A model generated the notes under the pieces. It searched no databases, was not told the DNA's origin, and saw nothing but the letters and a program-made list of their open reading frames with translations. The position numbers were made by a program, and so were the translations under genes. Positions 36,088 through 44,258 of a DNA stretch of 64,000 nucleotides are shown here, in pieces. The DNA comes from Saprospirales bacterium (GTDB taxonomy: Bacteria; Bacteroidota; Bacteroidia; Chitinophagales; Saprospiraceae), in assembly GCA_016719895.1 (NCBI GenBank), contig JADJYG010000011.1, positions 117,524 to 181,523 of the forward strand. The letters are read 5' to 3'. How positions within the stretch are numbered: position 1 is the first letter of the stretch; each line of letters starts with the position of its first letter.

Positions 36088-36863
36088 TGAATCTCGAACA
36101 AATCGCAACTCAATTCCCCCCGCACCTGTCGCCACAAAAGCAGGCCATGCTGCGGGAATACTTGCAGTGCGTGATTGTAGAAATCCTTTTTGAAAGTCCT
36201 TTTGCTACAAAATTCAGCTTCCTGGGCGACACCTGCCTGCGCCTGGTGCATGGTAACACCCGATTTTCGGAAGACCTCGATTTTGACAATTTCGGCTTGA
36301 CAGATTCCGACTTCGACGCCGTTGCCGCCCATGTACAAAAAGGGCTTGAGAAACAGGGCTACCGGGTGGAGGTATCCAACGTGCACCGGGGCGCCTATCG
36401 ATGCAAAATCCGTTTCCCCGGCTTGCTGTTCGACCAGGGGTTGAGCGGGCACCGGGAAGAAAAAATCCTCATCCAGCTCGACTCGGAAAGCCAGGGATAC
36501 GCTTTTCAGCCGCAAACCTTCGTGCTTGCCAGGTTTGGCTTGTTCACCCGCTTAATCGTGACGCCGCCGGAGCTTTTGCTGGCGCAAAAACTGCATATCC
36601 TCAGCAATCGCCCCCGCGCCAAGGGGCGGGACTACTTCGATGTGGTGTTCCTTTTTTCGCAAAATCACCTGCCGGACTACGGCTACCTCGAAGCCAAAAT
36701 GTCCGTCGGAACGCCGGAACGGTTGCGAACCGCGATTTTTAAGTTGCTCGACCAGGTGGACCTGAATGCTTTGGCAGCCGACGTCCGCCCCTTTCTTTTC
36801 AACCCCGACGACGACCGCCGCGTACGATACTTCCGGGAGTTTTGGGAGCAGGTGAAATTGTAA
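36084..36863 (+). CDS. AbiEii-type nucleotidyltransferase toxin
   Basis: 259 residues from the first of two ATGs (36084, 36087). It has the nucleotidyltransferase features of AbiEii/AbiGii toxins: FLGDTCLRLVHGNTRFSEDL with a D-L-D-F pair (around residues 47-64) for metal binding, and the later LLLAQKLHILSNRPRAKGRD block with KGRDYFDV. AbiEii toxins modify tRNA or similar targets to abort phage growth, and are held in check by AbiEi. Here the antitoxin is a fragment, so the toxin is either inactive, tolerated or neutralised elsewhere. One residue of the G-[SG]-x-x-L motif is altered (GDTCLR). Confidence 0.85.
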   Translation: MMNLEQIATQFPPHLSPQKQAMLREYLQCVIVEILFESPFATKFSFLGDTCLRLVHGNTRFSEDLDFDNFGLTDSDFDAVAAHVQKGLEKQGYRVEVSNVHRGAYRCKIRFPGLLFDQGLSGHREEKILIQLDSESQGYAFQPQTFVLARFGLFTRLIVTPPELLLAQKLHILSNRPRAKGRDYFDVVFLFSQNHLPDYGYLEAKMSVGTPERLRTAIFKLLDQVDLNALAADVRPFLFNPDDDRRVRYFREFWEQVKL

Positions 36864-36864
36864 A

Positions 36865-37065
36865 CCTTTTTTCACCACCAAACCCAGCAGGCAGGGCGCC
36901 GATTTTAAATACATGGATGCCCCAAGGCTCATCAGGTCCATGCAGCAAGCTTCGTCCGATTTGTCGCTCGACCACCTGTGGGTCATTTATCCCGGAGAAA
37001 AACGATATCTGCTTTCGGAACAGGTGACGGCGCTGCCTATGCAGGAAATTGATTCTATTAAGTAG
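36865..37065 (+). pseudogene. Chimeric remnant: kinase-tail fragment 3 joined in frame to an ATPase C-terminus
   Basis: Two bases after the AbiEii stop the frame reads PFFTTKPSRQGA (36865-36900), the kinase motif PFFTTKPTGQGT of HK1; 31 of 36 bases match. Then, in the same frame, it reads DFKYMDAPRLIRSMQQASSD and LDHLWVIYPGEKRYLLSEQV, ending near ALPMQEIDSIK (stop 37063-37065). The second part matches the C-terminal end of Bacteroidota AAA ATPases with DUF4143, which finish with a 'W-V-I/V-Y-P-G' strand. No start or Walker motifs exist, so it is a fusion of two gene ends. Confidence 0.7.
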
Positions 37066-37181
37066 TTCAGCCGGCAATTGTATTTTAGCGGTTTATTGTC
37101 CATTTCAAGACAAGACAAATTGAATATTATCTGATATTTTTACCCAACGCCCTTTCCTCTGGCGGGCACAACCGTAAAACG

Positions 37182-37556
37182 ATGAAAATCCTTGTCGTAG
37201 ACGACGAGCAGGACATCAAAATCCTGTTCGAGCAGCGCTTCCGCCGCGAAATCCGCGAAGGCGCTTTTGCGTTCATGTTCTGTTATTCCGGCGAAGAAGC
37301 GCTGGCATTCCTCCAGGAACACCCGTCGGAGGCCATCCTGATCCTGTCGGATATCAACATGCCGGGCATGAGCGGCCTGGAGCTGCTGCGCCGCATCCGG
37401 GAAAAATCGCCCCAGCCCCCGCCCCGCATCATGATGATCACCGCCTATGGCGACCCCGAAAAACAGGAGGAAGCCATGCGCCTGGGCGCCGACGACTTTT
37501 TGCACAAGCCCCTGGATTTCCACGCGCTGAAACATAAACTAACCCATCTGCCATGA
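37182..37556 (+). CDS. Single-domain response regulator
   Basis: 124 residues with only a receiver domain. The acidic pocket is LVVDDEQDI, the phosphate acceptor is D57 in ILILSDINMPGMSG, the conserved Thr is in MMITAYGD and the Lys in DDFLHKPLDF. It has no output domain, so it may relay phosphate or work by protein contact. Its stop overlaps the start of the next gene by 4 bases (ATGA), so the two are translationally coupled. HK1 or HK2 are natural partners. Confidence 0.92.
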   Translation: MKILVVDDEQDIKILFEQRFRREIREGAFAFMFCYSGEEALAFLQEHPSEAILILSDINMPGMSGLELLRRIREKSPQPPPRIMMITAYGDPEKQEEAMRLGADDFLHKPLDFHALKHKLTHLP

Positions 37557-38605
37557 GCGCCAGACACAAAATATTGGTCGTGGACGACGAAGACGACGTC
37601 GCGCAACTCATCCGCCAGAAGTTCCGCCGGCAAATCCGGGACGGGCAATACGAGTTTGTCTTCGCGCAAAACGGTGTGGAGGCCCTGGCCAAACTTGCCG
37701 GATACCCCGATATCGATCTGGTGTTCAGCGATATCAACATGCCCGAAATGGACGGCCTGACGCTGCTGACAAAGATCACTGAGAACAGCCCTCTGCTCAA
37801 AACGGTGATCATTTCCGCCTATGGCGACATGCAAAATATCCGCACGGCTATGAACCGGGGCGCCTTTGACTTCATCTGCAAACCTTTTGATTTTGAAGAC
37901 TTTGAGCAGACGCTGGCCAAAGCGCTGCGTACGGTCGAACAGATTAAAGGCACGCTCCAGGCCATTCAGGAGAACGATATTCTGAAAATGTACGTCGACG
38001 ACAGCGTGCTGCGCTTCATGTGTTGTAAAGAATACGAGGCCTCGCTCTCGTCCACCGAAACCATCGAGGCCTCTATTCTGTTTGCCGACATCTGCGGGTT
38101 TACGGCTATTTCGGAGCGCGAACCGCCCGACGCAGTAATCAACCTGCTCAACCGGTATTTCGACATCATGGTCCAGGCGATTATCGCCGAAGGCGGATAC
38201 GTGGATAAATTCATGGGCGACGCCGTGCTGGCCGTTTTCCGGAACGACGACCACCTTGCCCGGGCGCTCCGGGCCGCCCTGACCATCAACCGGCATACCC
38301 AGGCGGCAGTCGACTACATTTCGGGCGTTCAAACCGCCCTGCCCAAAGTATCGGTCGGCGTCAATACCGGCGAAGTGATCTGCGGCAACGTCGGCTCGGC
38401 TACCCTGCGGCGCTTCGACTTTACCGTTATCGGCGACGTGGTCAATACCGCCCAGCGGCTCCAGTCGGTGGCGCAACCCGGCCAAATCCTGATTACGCAA
38501 CGGACGCATGAAAAGGCCGGCGCCGGATTCATGTGCCGGGAAATCGGGGAAGTGGCGCTGAAGAACAAGGCGAATTTGGTGCGGGTGTTTGAAGTGGCGG
38601 GCTAG
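37553..38605 (+). CDS. Response regulator with class III adenylate/guanylate cyclase output
   Basis: 350 residues: a receiver domain (~5-125, acceptor D60 in LVFSDINMPEMDG, conserved Lys in DFICKPFDF), a short linker, and a class III cyclase domain (~170-350). Metal-binding Asp residues are in ASILFADICGFTAIS and FMGDAVLAVF, and the TVIGDVVNTAQRLQ and GVNTGEVICGNVGS motifs are intact. It would make cAMP (or cGMP) when phosphorylated, which is an uncommon output in Bacteroidota. It overlaps the upstream receiver gene by 4 bases. Confidence 0.92.
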   Translation: MSARHKILVVDDEDDVAQLIRQKFRRQIRDGQYEFVFAQNGVEALAKLAGYPDIDLVFSDINMPEMDGLTLLTKITENSPLLKTVIISAYGDMQNIRTAMNRGAFDFICKPFDFEDFEQTLAKALRTVEQIKGTLQAIQENDILKMYVDDSVLRFMCCKEYEASLSSTETIEASILFADICGFTAISEREPPDAVINLLNRYFDIMVQAIIAEGGYVDKFMGDAVLAVFRNDDHLARALRAALTINRHTQAAVDYISGVQTALPKVSVGVNTGEVICGNVGSATLRRFDFTVIGDVVNTAQRLQSVAQPGQILITQRTHEKAGAGFMCREIGEVALKNKANLVRVFEVAG

Positions 38606-38609
38606 CCAA

Positions 38610-38747
38610 TCACTTTTTCTTGTTGAAATACGCATGCACGGCTTTGTCATCCAATTCAAAGGCAGCATCGGTAGAGCGATCGTAGGTCTGCTCCAGTAAA
38701 AACAGGTGATCATCTTTTGCAGCTCTGGTCCATTCTACTGTAATCAT
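38610..38747 (-). pseudogene. Truncated ParE/RelE-like toxin
   Basis: From the ATG at 38747, 45 residues read MITVEWTRAAKDDHLFLLEQ then TYDRSTDAAFELDDK. This is the N-terminal third to half of a ParE/RelE fold, which normally has about 95 residues. It then continues with a short unrelated run (AVHAYFNKKK) and stops 4 bases from the end of the cyclase gene. It starts 6 bases after the antitoxin stop, the normal order for this type of pair. The catalytic C-terminal strands are missing, so it is probably inactive. Confidence 0.6.
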
Positions 38748-38753
38748 GCTTTA

Positions 38754-38969
38754 TTATGACGGCGTTTCACCCTTTAATATTCGTTTAGCTTCCTCCCGGA
38801 CCGTTTCATGAGGTACGGTCCGACCGGCAGCTGCTTGGGTCATGCCGATTTCAATTTTTCGTTTTTCCTCCTCGGAGATCAGGTTCCACCAATCTTCATC
38901 CCTGAGCAGGGATTCAAAAAGAGCCGCTACCTGCTTTAAAATAAGGGGATCCTCGGTTTCGTCCACCAT
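38754..38969 (-). CDS. Small antitoxin-like protein paired with ParE-like fragment
   Basis: 71 residues from the ATG at 38969. It begins MVDETEDPLILKQVAALFES, then DEDWWNLISEEEKRKIEIGM and QAAAGRTVPHETVREEAKRI. The 'W-W-x-x-I-S-x-x-E-x-x-x-I-x-x-G' and 'A-G-R-x-x-P-H-E' pattern is typical of small acidic antitoxins that precede RelE/ParE toxins in Bacteroidota. The frame reaches further back to 39080, but that part is antisense to a kinase remnant. Its toxin partner is cut short. Confidence 0.7.
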   Translation of the reverse strand: MVDETEDPLILKQVAALFESLLRDEDWWNLISEEEKRKIEIGMTQAAAGRTVPHETVREEAKRILKGETPS

Positions 38970-38987
38970 GCGGTGGATAGATTCTGG

Positions 38988-39065
38988 ATGGAGGATATCG
39001 GCGGGGTATTTCGCGTGGAGTCGGGGGAAGGCGAAACGACGGTGCGGTTTCAGGTGCGTTGGTGA
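38988..39065 (+). pseudogene. Orphan histidine-kinase 3' end, fragment 4 (beside the ParE pair)
   Basis: The frame reads EDIGGVFRVESGEGETTVRF then QVRW and stops at 39063-39065. This is the classic kinase end (G-G-x-F-x-V-x-S-x-x-G-x-G-T-x-F), but from a different kinase than HK1 or HK2. There is no other kinase domain nearby. It lies next to the antitoxin on the opposite strand and 90 bases before the ATPase. Confidence 0.65.
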
Positions 39066-39154
39066 TGTTAAATGTAACATTTATCTCAGAAGAGTATTTA
39101 TACTAAGAGAAATGTAGTATATTTATCTTTATTTCTTTGACAAAATTTGCATCT

Positions 39155-40594
39155 ATGCCCTTAAGCATTATCGGACGGGAAAAAGAAAAAGAAAAATTAG
39201 ATAAAATCCTGCAATCGAATCAATCTGAGTTTTTAGCTATCTACGGCAGGAGAAGAGTGGGTAAAACGTTCCTGATCCGCCAACATCTGAAGGAAAATAT
39301 CGTTTTCGAAATTTCAGGGACTAAAGACGGCGCGAAAGAGCAGCAACTGCTCAACTTTTTCGGTGAATACCTCCGGCATACCCGCCGACTGAGCGAAACG
39401 CAAACGCCCGTGTCCTGGCATCAGGCATTTGAGTACCTGGCCGGGTATTTAGCCGACCTGCCCCGGCCGGCAACAAAACATGTCGTTTTTTTGGACGAGA
39501 TGCCCTGGTTGGACACACCCAAGTCAGGTTTTACTTCAGCCCTCGAATTTTTTTGGAATCAACACGTATCCAAAATGGATCATGTGCTCCTGATCGCCTG
39601 CGGTTCGGCTTCGTCATGGATCAGAAAAAATTTAATCAATGCCAGGGGCGGACTATACAACCGCATCACGCAACGGATCAAACTGATGCCCTTCACTTTA
39701 TATGAAACAGCGGTGTTTTTCCAAAGCCTGGGCGTAAACCTGCCGCACTACCAGATTCTCGAGCTGTACATGGTGATGGGCGGAATTCCATTCTACCTCA
39801 AAGAAATCGAAAAGGGGAAAAGTGCAACACAGTTGATAGACGATATTTGTTTTTCGCCGCAGGGGTTGCTTCGAGAAGAATACAACCAATTATATCATTC
39901 TCTTTTCAGAAATGCGGAACATCATATCACCATCATAGAAACCCTGGCTACCCGCCCACAGGGGATGACCAGGACAGCCATAGCTGCCGACACCAAAATA
40001 AGTGAGGGCCCCCTGACGAAAACATTGGAAGAATTGACCGAGTGCGATTTTATCAGCATCTACCAGCCGCTGTTCAATAAGAAGAAGGACGCCATATATA
40101 AACTGACTGACTTGTACTCGTTGTTTTATCTCAAATTCATACAATCCAACAAAGGAGCCGGAAGCAGAATATGGGAGCAATTGTCCAAACAAAGTGCTTA
40201 CGCAGCATGGAGCGGTTATGCCTTCGAGAATATCTGTATGATGCATATCAACCAGATAAAGTCGGCGCTGGGCATCAGCGGCGTTTATACAAAACATGGT
40301 TCCTGGAAATTCAAGGGCGACGATACCCTCCCCGGGGCACAGGTAGATATGATTATTGACCGGGCCGACCAGATCATTCATTTGTGCGAGGCAAAATTCA
40401 CCAAGGAAAATTATGCCCTTGCCAAGGATACCGCTGCTCATCTCAGACTCAGAAAAAGTATTTTCAAACAAGCCTCTCAAACCAAAAAGGCTATTTTTAC
40501 GACCCTGCTTACGACCTACCCTGCCTTGCAAAACAGATACTACTTCGAAGAAATAGACAGTGAAATTACAATGGAGGCACTGTTTGAGCCTTGA
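39155..40594 (+). CDS. AAA ATPase with DUF234-like C-terminal domain
   Basis: 479 residues from the ATG at 39155; a TTG at 39137 is also in frame. An archaeal-type AAA domain has Walker A AIYGRRRVGKTFLIRQHL, Walker B HVVFLDEMPWLD and a sensor region LLIACGSASSWI. A winged-helix follows (RPQGMTRTAIAADTKISEGP), and the C-terminal DUF234-like domain carries a possible PD-(D/E)XK-like core (AQVDMIID ... IIHLCEAKF). These ATPases are often found beside toxin-antitoxin and defence genes, but a defined function is lacking. Composition is AT-rich. It lies at the right end of the toxin-antitoxin stretch. Confidence 0.88.
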   Translation: MPLSIIGREKEKEKLDKILQSNQSEFLAIYGRRRVGKTFLIRQHLKENIVFEISGTKDGAKEQQLLNFFGEYLRHTRRLSETQTPVSWHQAFEYLAGYLADLPRPATKHVVFLDEMPWLDTPKSGFTSALEFFWNQHVSKMDHVLLIACGSASSWIRKNLINARGGLYNRITQRIKLMPFTLYETAVFFQSLGVNLPHYQILELYMVMGGIPFYLKEIEKGKSATQLIDDICFSPQGLLREEYNQLYHSLFRNAEHHITIIETLATRPQGMTRTAIAADTKISEGPLTKTLEELTECDFISIYQPLFNKKKDAIYKLTDLYSLFYLKFIQSNKGAGSRIWEQLSKQSAYAAWSGYAFENICMMHINQIKSALGISGVYTKHGSWKFKGDDTLPGAQVDMIIDRADQIIHLCEAKFTKENYALAKDTAAHLRLRKSIFKQASQTKKAIFTTLLTTYPALQNRYYFEEIDSEITMEALFEP

Positions 40595-40808
40595 AGGCCG
40601 AATCTGGCGATGTGAATATAGTTGGCGATTTGCTTGTACAATTCACGAATGGTTGATACGTGCCCACGGGGACACCTGGGTTTTGGGCGGGCGTTGTAAT
40701 ATCCTTCGTCCACATTTTTTTCAAAAAAATCCACGGGGACATGTAACTTATAATCCGCATATCAAATTAATGGATATCTGGATCCGTTATTTACACAAAC
40801 CTCGTGCT
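40595..40808. other. Intergenic region with an 11-base direct repeat
   Basis: CCACGGGGACA occurs at 40664-40674 and again at 40731-40741, 67 bases apart, between the ATPase and the TPR gene. There is no convincing gene; short frames exist on both strands. It may be what is left of a small mobile element. Confidence 0.35.
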
Positions 40809-43677
40809 ATGAAAAACCAGATTATCTGCCTACTGCTCCTCCCCACCCTGCTCCATGCCCAGCAAACTGCGCTGCATGGCGTAATCACTATTTTAAACAG
40901 CCGCTTCGACAAGGGCCAAACGGAATACGTGCCGGCTGCTGAAATTCAGGAAATCGCCGCCCCGGCCGGCGCCGGCGTACGCTCCGGCGCCGACGGCCGG
41001 TTCCGCCTTGATATCGCGGGCCAGCCGGAAAAAGAACCGGTTTTCATACGGGTTACCAAAGCCGGCTACCAGGTCGTGAACGACGGAAGCCTGCAAATCC
41101 TGCCCGGCAATAACGACACGCTGCACCTGTTCCTGGCCACCAGTCGCTACCTCGCCGCGTCGACCCAGCGCTACTACGATATCGCCTATGCCACGGCCGA
41201 AAAAAACCTCCTGCAGCTGTACGACAGGAAAAAAGATACCCTTGCCGAACTGGAAAGCCAACTGGATGCCGATCCGGCGCAAATCAAATCCCTGCGGCAC
41301 GACCTTTCCGGCATTCAGCAACAATTTGAAAAGATCGCCCCGCTGGCCGCCTACGTGGCCGGGAAATATGCATTCCTGAACGTAGACAACACTTCGCCGT
41401 TGTTTCAGGATGCCTTGCGCCTGTTCCTGTCGGGCGACCCTGACAGCGCGCTGCACCTGCTCCCAACCAACCCGGTAGCGGGCATGAGCCGGAAAGAACT
41501 TGCGCGAATGCTGGGTTTTAAAGCCGACCTGCACCGCATCCGCATCGAGCCGGACAGTGCAGAACAATGCTACCGGCAGGCGCTCCGCCTCAACGAGGAC
41601 AACCCGGCCATCCGCTGGTGTCTGGCCGAATGCCTGCTGGATCAAAACAAGCCGGCGGAAGCCCGTGGGCATTATGAAAAATGCCTGTCGCTCGCCGTCG
41701 CGAAAACGGATTCGGCAACCCAATGCTCCCGACTGGCAGATGTTTACCATACATTGGGACAGTTCGCGGAGGAGGAGCAAATGTTGTGCCTGGGGTTAGC
41801 CCTCAGCAAACGCCTGGCTGCATTCGATACGGCTCAATATGCCTCCTACCTGGCATCGGCCTGCCATTTTCTGGGCGAATTTTACAGGGCAGCCCGGCGG
41901 GCGCCGGAAGCCGAAGCAATGTACCTGCGCAGCTTAGGCATATGCGAGGGGCTGGCCAATAAATCCCCGAACTGTTCGAATCTGCTCTGGTCGGAGAGTG
42001 CTCCCTCCTGGGCATATTGTGTGCAGAAAACAACCGGGCAACCGAAAGCGAACTGTATTTTTTGCGCAGCCTGGAGATTCTCGGGCGCCTGGCCCAAACC
42101 GACCCCATCCGGTTCGAACGGCTGCTGGCCATGAATGCGTCGGGGTTGGGTTGGGTGTACGCCACACAACAAAAAACAGCCGCTGCCGAAGACATGTATT
42201 TCAAAGCCCTGAAACTTTTCGAACGGCTGGCGCAAAACAACCCGCCACAGTTCGAACCGTATCTGGCGCAAACGGCAGGATATTTGGGCGAGATGTATTA
42301 TCAAACCCAACAATACCCGGAATCGGAGAAGATGTTCCAACGGGCCCTGGAAATCTGGAAACGCTTCACGGAAGTGGACCCGGCGCAGTTTGGGCCGGAA
42401 CTGGCCCGAACGGCGGTGAACTTTGGACATTGCTATTTTGTCGCGCGGAAAATGCCGAAAGCGGAAAAAATGTACCGGCTCGCCCTGGAAACACGCAAAC
42501 AGCTGGCACAAGACGACCCCGCGCGGTTCGAGCCGGAACTGGCGGAAACAGCCTTCCATGTAGGCGCTTTTTACGATACGTTCGAAAAAACAACGGAAGC
42601 GGAAAAACGGTACTCGCAGGCACTGGAAATCTACGAACGCCTGGCGCAAGTCGACTCCCTGCGCTTCGAGCCCAACCTGGCCGGGGTGATGTACAGCTTG
42701 TCCAGACTCTACGACAATGCGAAAAAATGGCCGGAAGCGGAAACGATGGCGCTGCGTGCCCTGAAAGTTTGGGGACGCCTGGCCAGGCGCGACCCCGCGC
42801 AGTTTGAGCCGGCACTGGCGGACCATTTGTACAACATGGGGCTCTTTAATCAACACCTGCAAAAACTTCCGGAGGCAGAAAAGGCGCTGCTGCAGGCCCT
42901 GGAAATCTACGAACGCCTGACGCCACGCGACCCCATGCAATTCGGCGCCGGCGCAGCGCGGGTGGAGACCGAATTAGGTCTCCTGTACGTCCGGTTAGAC
43001 AACCGGCCGGAAGCGGAAAAAATGCTGTTGCACGCGATGGATACCTGGGAACGCCTGGCACAACCAGGCCCGGCATCCACCCATCCAGAAATGGCCAGAA
43101 CCATAATGAACCTGAGCGCGTTTCGCTATGACGATGGACGATTGGAGGAAGCCGCACGGCTGGGCGCCAGAGCCCTTACCCTTCGAACGCAAGCCCTGCT
43201 GGACTGGCAGCCCAATACCCGCGATGACTTCAACCACACCTATGCCTATACCGCCGCCCTGCGCGATTCCCTCACCGCACACCGCAACTACCCCGCCGCC
43301 ATAACCCTTCAGCAGGTGCGGGCCGCCTGCACGGATACCCTTTGGGAAATCGATATAACGCTGCTGCGCAAGGCCGCTGAAGACTACGGCAACCTTTCCT
43401 GGCAATACCTCTTCAACCGCCAATACGCCGAAGCCCAACATGCGGCGCAAAAAGCCCTCGAGCTGGATGACAGCCAGCATTGGGTCATGACCAACCTCGG
43501 GCACGCCTACCTGCTGCGCGGCGACCTGAAAAAGCGAAGAAGGTATATCGGGAATACATGGATAAAGACGGCCCGAAAGCCAAATCCATGCTCCTCAAAG
43601 ACCTGGACGACCTCGAGGCCGGCGGCGTAGTGCACAAGGGCATTTCAAAAGCGCGGAAATGGCTGCAGGAGCAATGA
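40809..43677 (+). pseudogene. TPR-repeat secreted protein, broken by two frameshifts
   Basis: From the ATG at 40809 (signal peptide MKNQIICLLLLPTLLHAQ) the product would have about 956 residues: a carboxypeptidase-like N-terminal domain (residues ~20-110), a coiled segment, then about 12 tetratricopeptide repeats of an unusually long 46-residue spacing (for example AEKRYSQALEIYERLAQVDS, and 'P-E-A-E-K-M-x-x-x-A-L-E'). The first frame breaks at a CCCC run (41965-41968), where a missing base would restore ELFESALVGECSLLGILC. The second breaks at AAAAA near 43530, where one missing base restores EKAKKVYREYMDKDG. Both are at homopolymers, so they may be consensus errors and the gene may be intact. 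It is convergent with the CHAT gene. Confidence 0.8.
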
Positions 43678-43707
43678 GCGGCGTTTGGGCCACCCTAATT
43701 CAGTCAT

Positions 43708-43896
43708 ATGAACCGATCAAAAATTCCGCCTGTGGAACCTGATCAAATTTTAGATCAAGGCCTCAACCCGAAATTCCCGGATTACCTGCTTAAAAGAGAG
43801 GAACTGGAGCGGAAAGGAGTTCATTTTCCAACGGATTTCTCGCTGCGGTCGAAATTTCACTGCGGGGAGTTCTCTCTTTTGGGCTCAAATGGCTAA
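43708..43896 (+). CDS. Possible small hypothetical protein
   Basis: 62 residues, MNRSKIPPVEPDQILDQGLN then PKFPDYLLKREELERKGVHF, with no domain I recognise. It lies 30 bases after the TPR gene. Its later half looks less protein-like and it may not be expressed. Confidence 0.25.
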   Translation: MNRSKIPPVEPDQILDQGLNPKFPDYLLKREELERKGVHFPTDFSLRSKFHCGEFSLLGSNG

Positions 43897-44258
43897 AGTC
43901 GAACCCTATACCTGGCGGTGAATTGCATGGGTAGCAATGCCGCATGCCCTGCCGGGCGAAAGCGCCTCGCTACCGCCGAGCGTGTGCTGTGCATAAATCC
44001 GGAATCTTTCCTACCCCCCTTTTTCTCCCCCCGGTTGTTATTCTGAAAGAACCTGTCCACTCTACGAGGGATAACCACGAGATGCACACGTAGAGTGGGC
44101 AGGTTCCTGCGGAATGACAAGCGCGGGGAGAAAAAAGGAGCGCAGCTTGGGGTGGCGGGTTATGCGTAGCCGAGGCTCGGCAGTACCGAGGCGCCATATC
44201 GGTAGAAAAATGAAATTGTTTAGAAATGAATAAATTGGGTGATTGGCATTTGCCCCCC
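43897..44258. other. Intergenic region between convergent TPR and CHAT genes
   Basis: About 360 bases without a believable gene. It contains the 18-base inverted repeat at 44049-44106, which may act as a shared terminator or be a small mobile repeat. The rest shows nothing I can name. Confidence 0.4.
44049..44106. repeat. 18-base inverted repeat (hairpin)
   Basis: GAACCTGTCCACTCTACG (44049-44066) and CGTAGAGTGGGCAGGTTC (44089-44106) are reverse complements with one mismatch, around a 22-base loop. There is no T-run after it. The size and its site between two convergent genes suit a bidirectional terminator or a REP/MITE-like element. Confidence 0.7.

Noticed and set aside
37445..38713. 422-residue frame antisense to the receiver-cyclase
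   Set aside because: The plus strand carries complete receiver and class III cyclase motifs; no support for an antisense gene.
40540..40760. Transposase remnant on the minus strand between the ATPase and the TPR gene
   Set aside because: The short frames there show no transposase motif, and the only structure is one 11-base direct repeat.
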